The notes under the pieces were generated by a model. The model had not been told where the DNA came from and searched no databases. It worked only from the letters and a program-made list of their open reading frames with translations. A stretch of DNA of 13,772 nucleotides from Lachnospiraceae bacterium (GTDB lineage Bacteria; Bacillota; Clostridia; Lachnospirales; Lachnospiraceae), in NCBI GenBank assembly GCA_900763175.1, contig CAAFJI010000303.1, forward strand, positions 1 through 13,772. Reading direction: 5' to 3'. Positions 13,571-13,772 of the stretch are shown piece by piece (position 1 is the first letter of the stretch; every line of letters starts with the position of its first letter). Both the position numbers and the translations under genes were made by a program.

Positions 13571-13625
13571 CACCCGACAGCAAAAGGGGGTAACTTTTTA
13601 ATATTCGGTAATGCTATCTTTATAG

Positions 13626-13654
13626 TTGATAACTTACCAATTCAGAGTTAATAT
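13626..13654 (+). promoter_or_regulatory. Plus-strand promoter near the right edge
   Basis: TTGATA (13626-13631), 17 bases, TAATAT (13649-13654): a near-consensus promoter reading out of the window to the right, divergent from the phage late promoter. The gene it serves lies outside. Confidence 0.65.
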
Positions 13655-13660
13655 GACCTC

Positions 13661-13772
13661 ATAGGTAATTGCGAAACAAGTCCGCAATCCTGACTGAAAA
13701 CAGGCGAAGGCTCCTGTCATGCAGGATTCTTGGGATAGGAAGTGAAAATCGTTCATTTCTTGGCACAACAAA
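13661..13772 (+). ncRNA. Structured leader RNA, possibly an attenuator, running off the window
   Basis: Downstream of the plus-strand promoter: TTGCG/CGCAA (13669-13673, 13683-13687), CCTG/CAGG (13689-13692, 13701-13704), TCCTG/CAGGA (13712-13716, 13722-13726). The longer pairing AATCCTG (13686-13692) with CAGGATT (13722-13728) competes with these. A tiny ORF MQDSWDRK starts at 13719. This suggests an attenuator-type leader of the next gene; its identity is unknown. Confidence 0.4.

Noticed and set aside
13719..13772. Assignment of the right-edge leader to a tetracycline-resistance gene
   Set aside because: The wording of the leader and the conjugative-element setting made this tempting, but I could not match it to a known leader peptide, and the gene lies outside the window.
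1..13772. tRNA, rRNA, insertion sequence or integrase genes
   Set aside because: No cloverleaf, rRNA segment, transposase or recombinase motif was seen on either strand.

Overview
The window looks like DNA from a gut-type Firmicute (Clostridia/Lachnospiraceae-like). This is inferred from strong AGGAGG ribosome binding sites, moderate GC, and protein families (P27-type small terminase, DUF4314, DUF5049, Tn1549-type sigma factor) common in phages and conjugative elements of that group. Every gene I can support lies on the minus strand, so transcription runs from high to low coordinates.

Right edge (about 13375-13772): no protein gene. It holds a plus-strand promoter and a structured leader running off the window, four GTACAC iterons, and a minus-strand promoter followed almost at once by an intrinsic terminator. 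Main block (about 1545-13570): a phage packaging/head module and its accessory genes. In order of transcription: an HNH endonuclease; a frameshifted HTH/zinc-ribbon protein; a ParB-domain DNA methyltransferase; a C5-cytosine methyltransferase; a protein sharing a C-terminal domain with the next gene; a glutamine-synthetase-fold amidoligase; a gamma-glutamylcyclotransferase-like protein; DUF4314; a 59-aa protein; DUF5049; an 84-aa protein; a small frameshifted ORF; a terminator; small terminase; large terminase; a 22-aa hydrophobic peptide; portal; ClpP-like prohead protease; and the first 90 or so residues of an HK97-type major capsid protein, which breaks off.

Left edge (1-1532): sequence unlike the phage block. 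It has an XRE-family regulator with its own promoter and an 18-bp operator-like dyad, then the N-terminal part of a sigma-70-like factor of the kind carried by Tn1549-family integrative conjugative elements. The simplest reading is a defective prophage fragment next to, or captured by, a conjugative element.

The most interesting parts are the amidoligase / cyclotransferase cassette with its partner protein, a 56-bp element present upstream of two accessory genes, and regulation that seems to require antitermination, because at least three terminator-like hairpins lie inside one co-directional gene series with no room for a promoter after two of them. Two genes carry apparent frameshifts at short dinucleotide repeats. 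All identifications are from reading the sequence and from memory of protein families; no database search was run.
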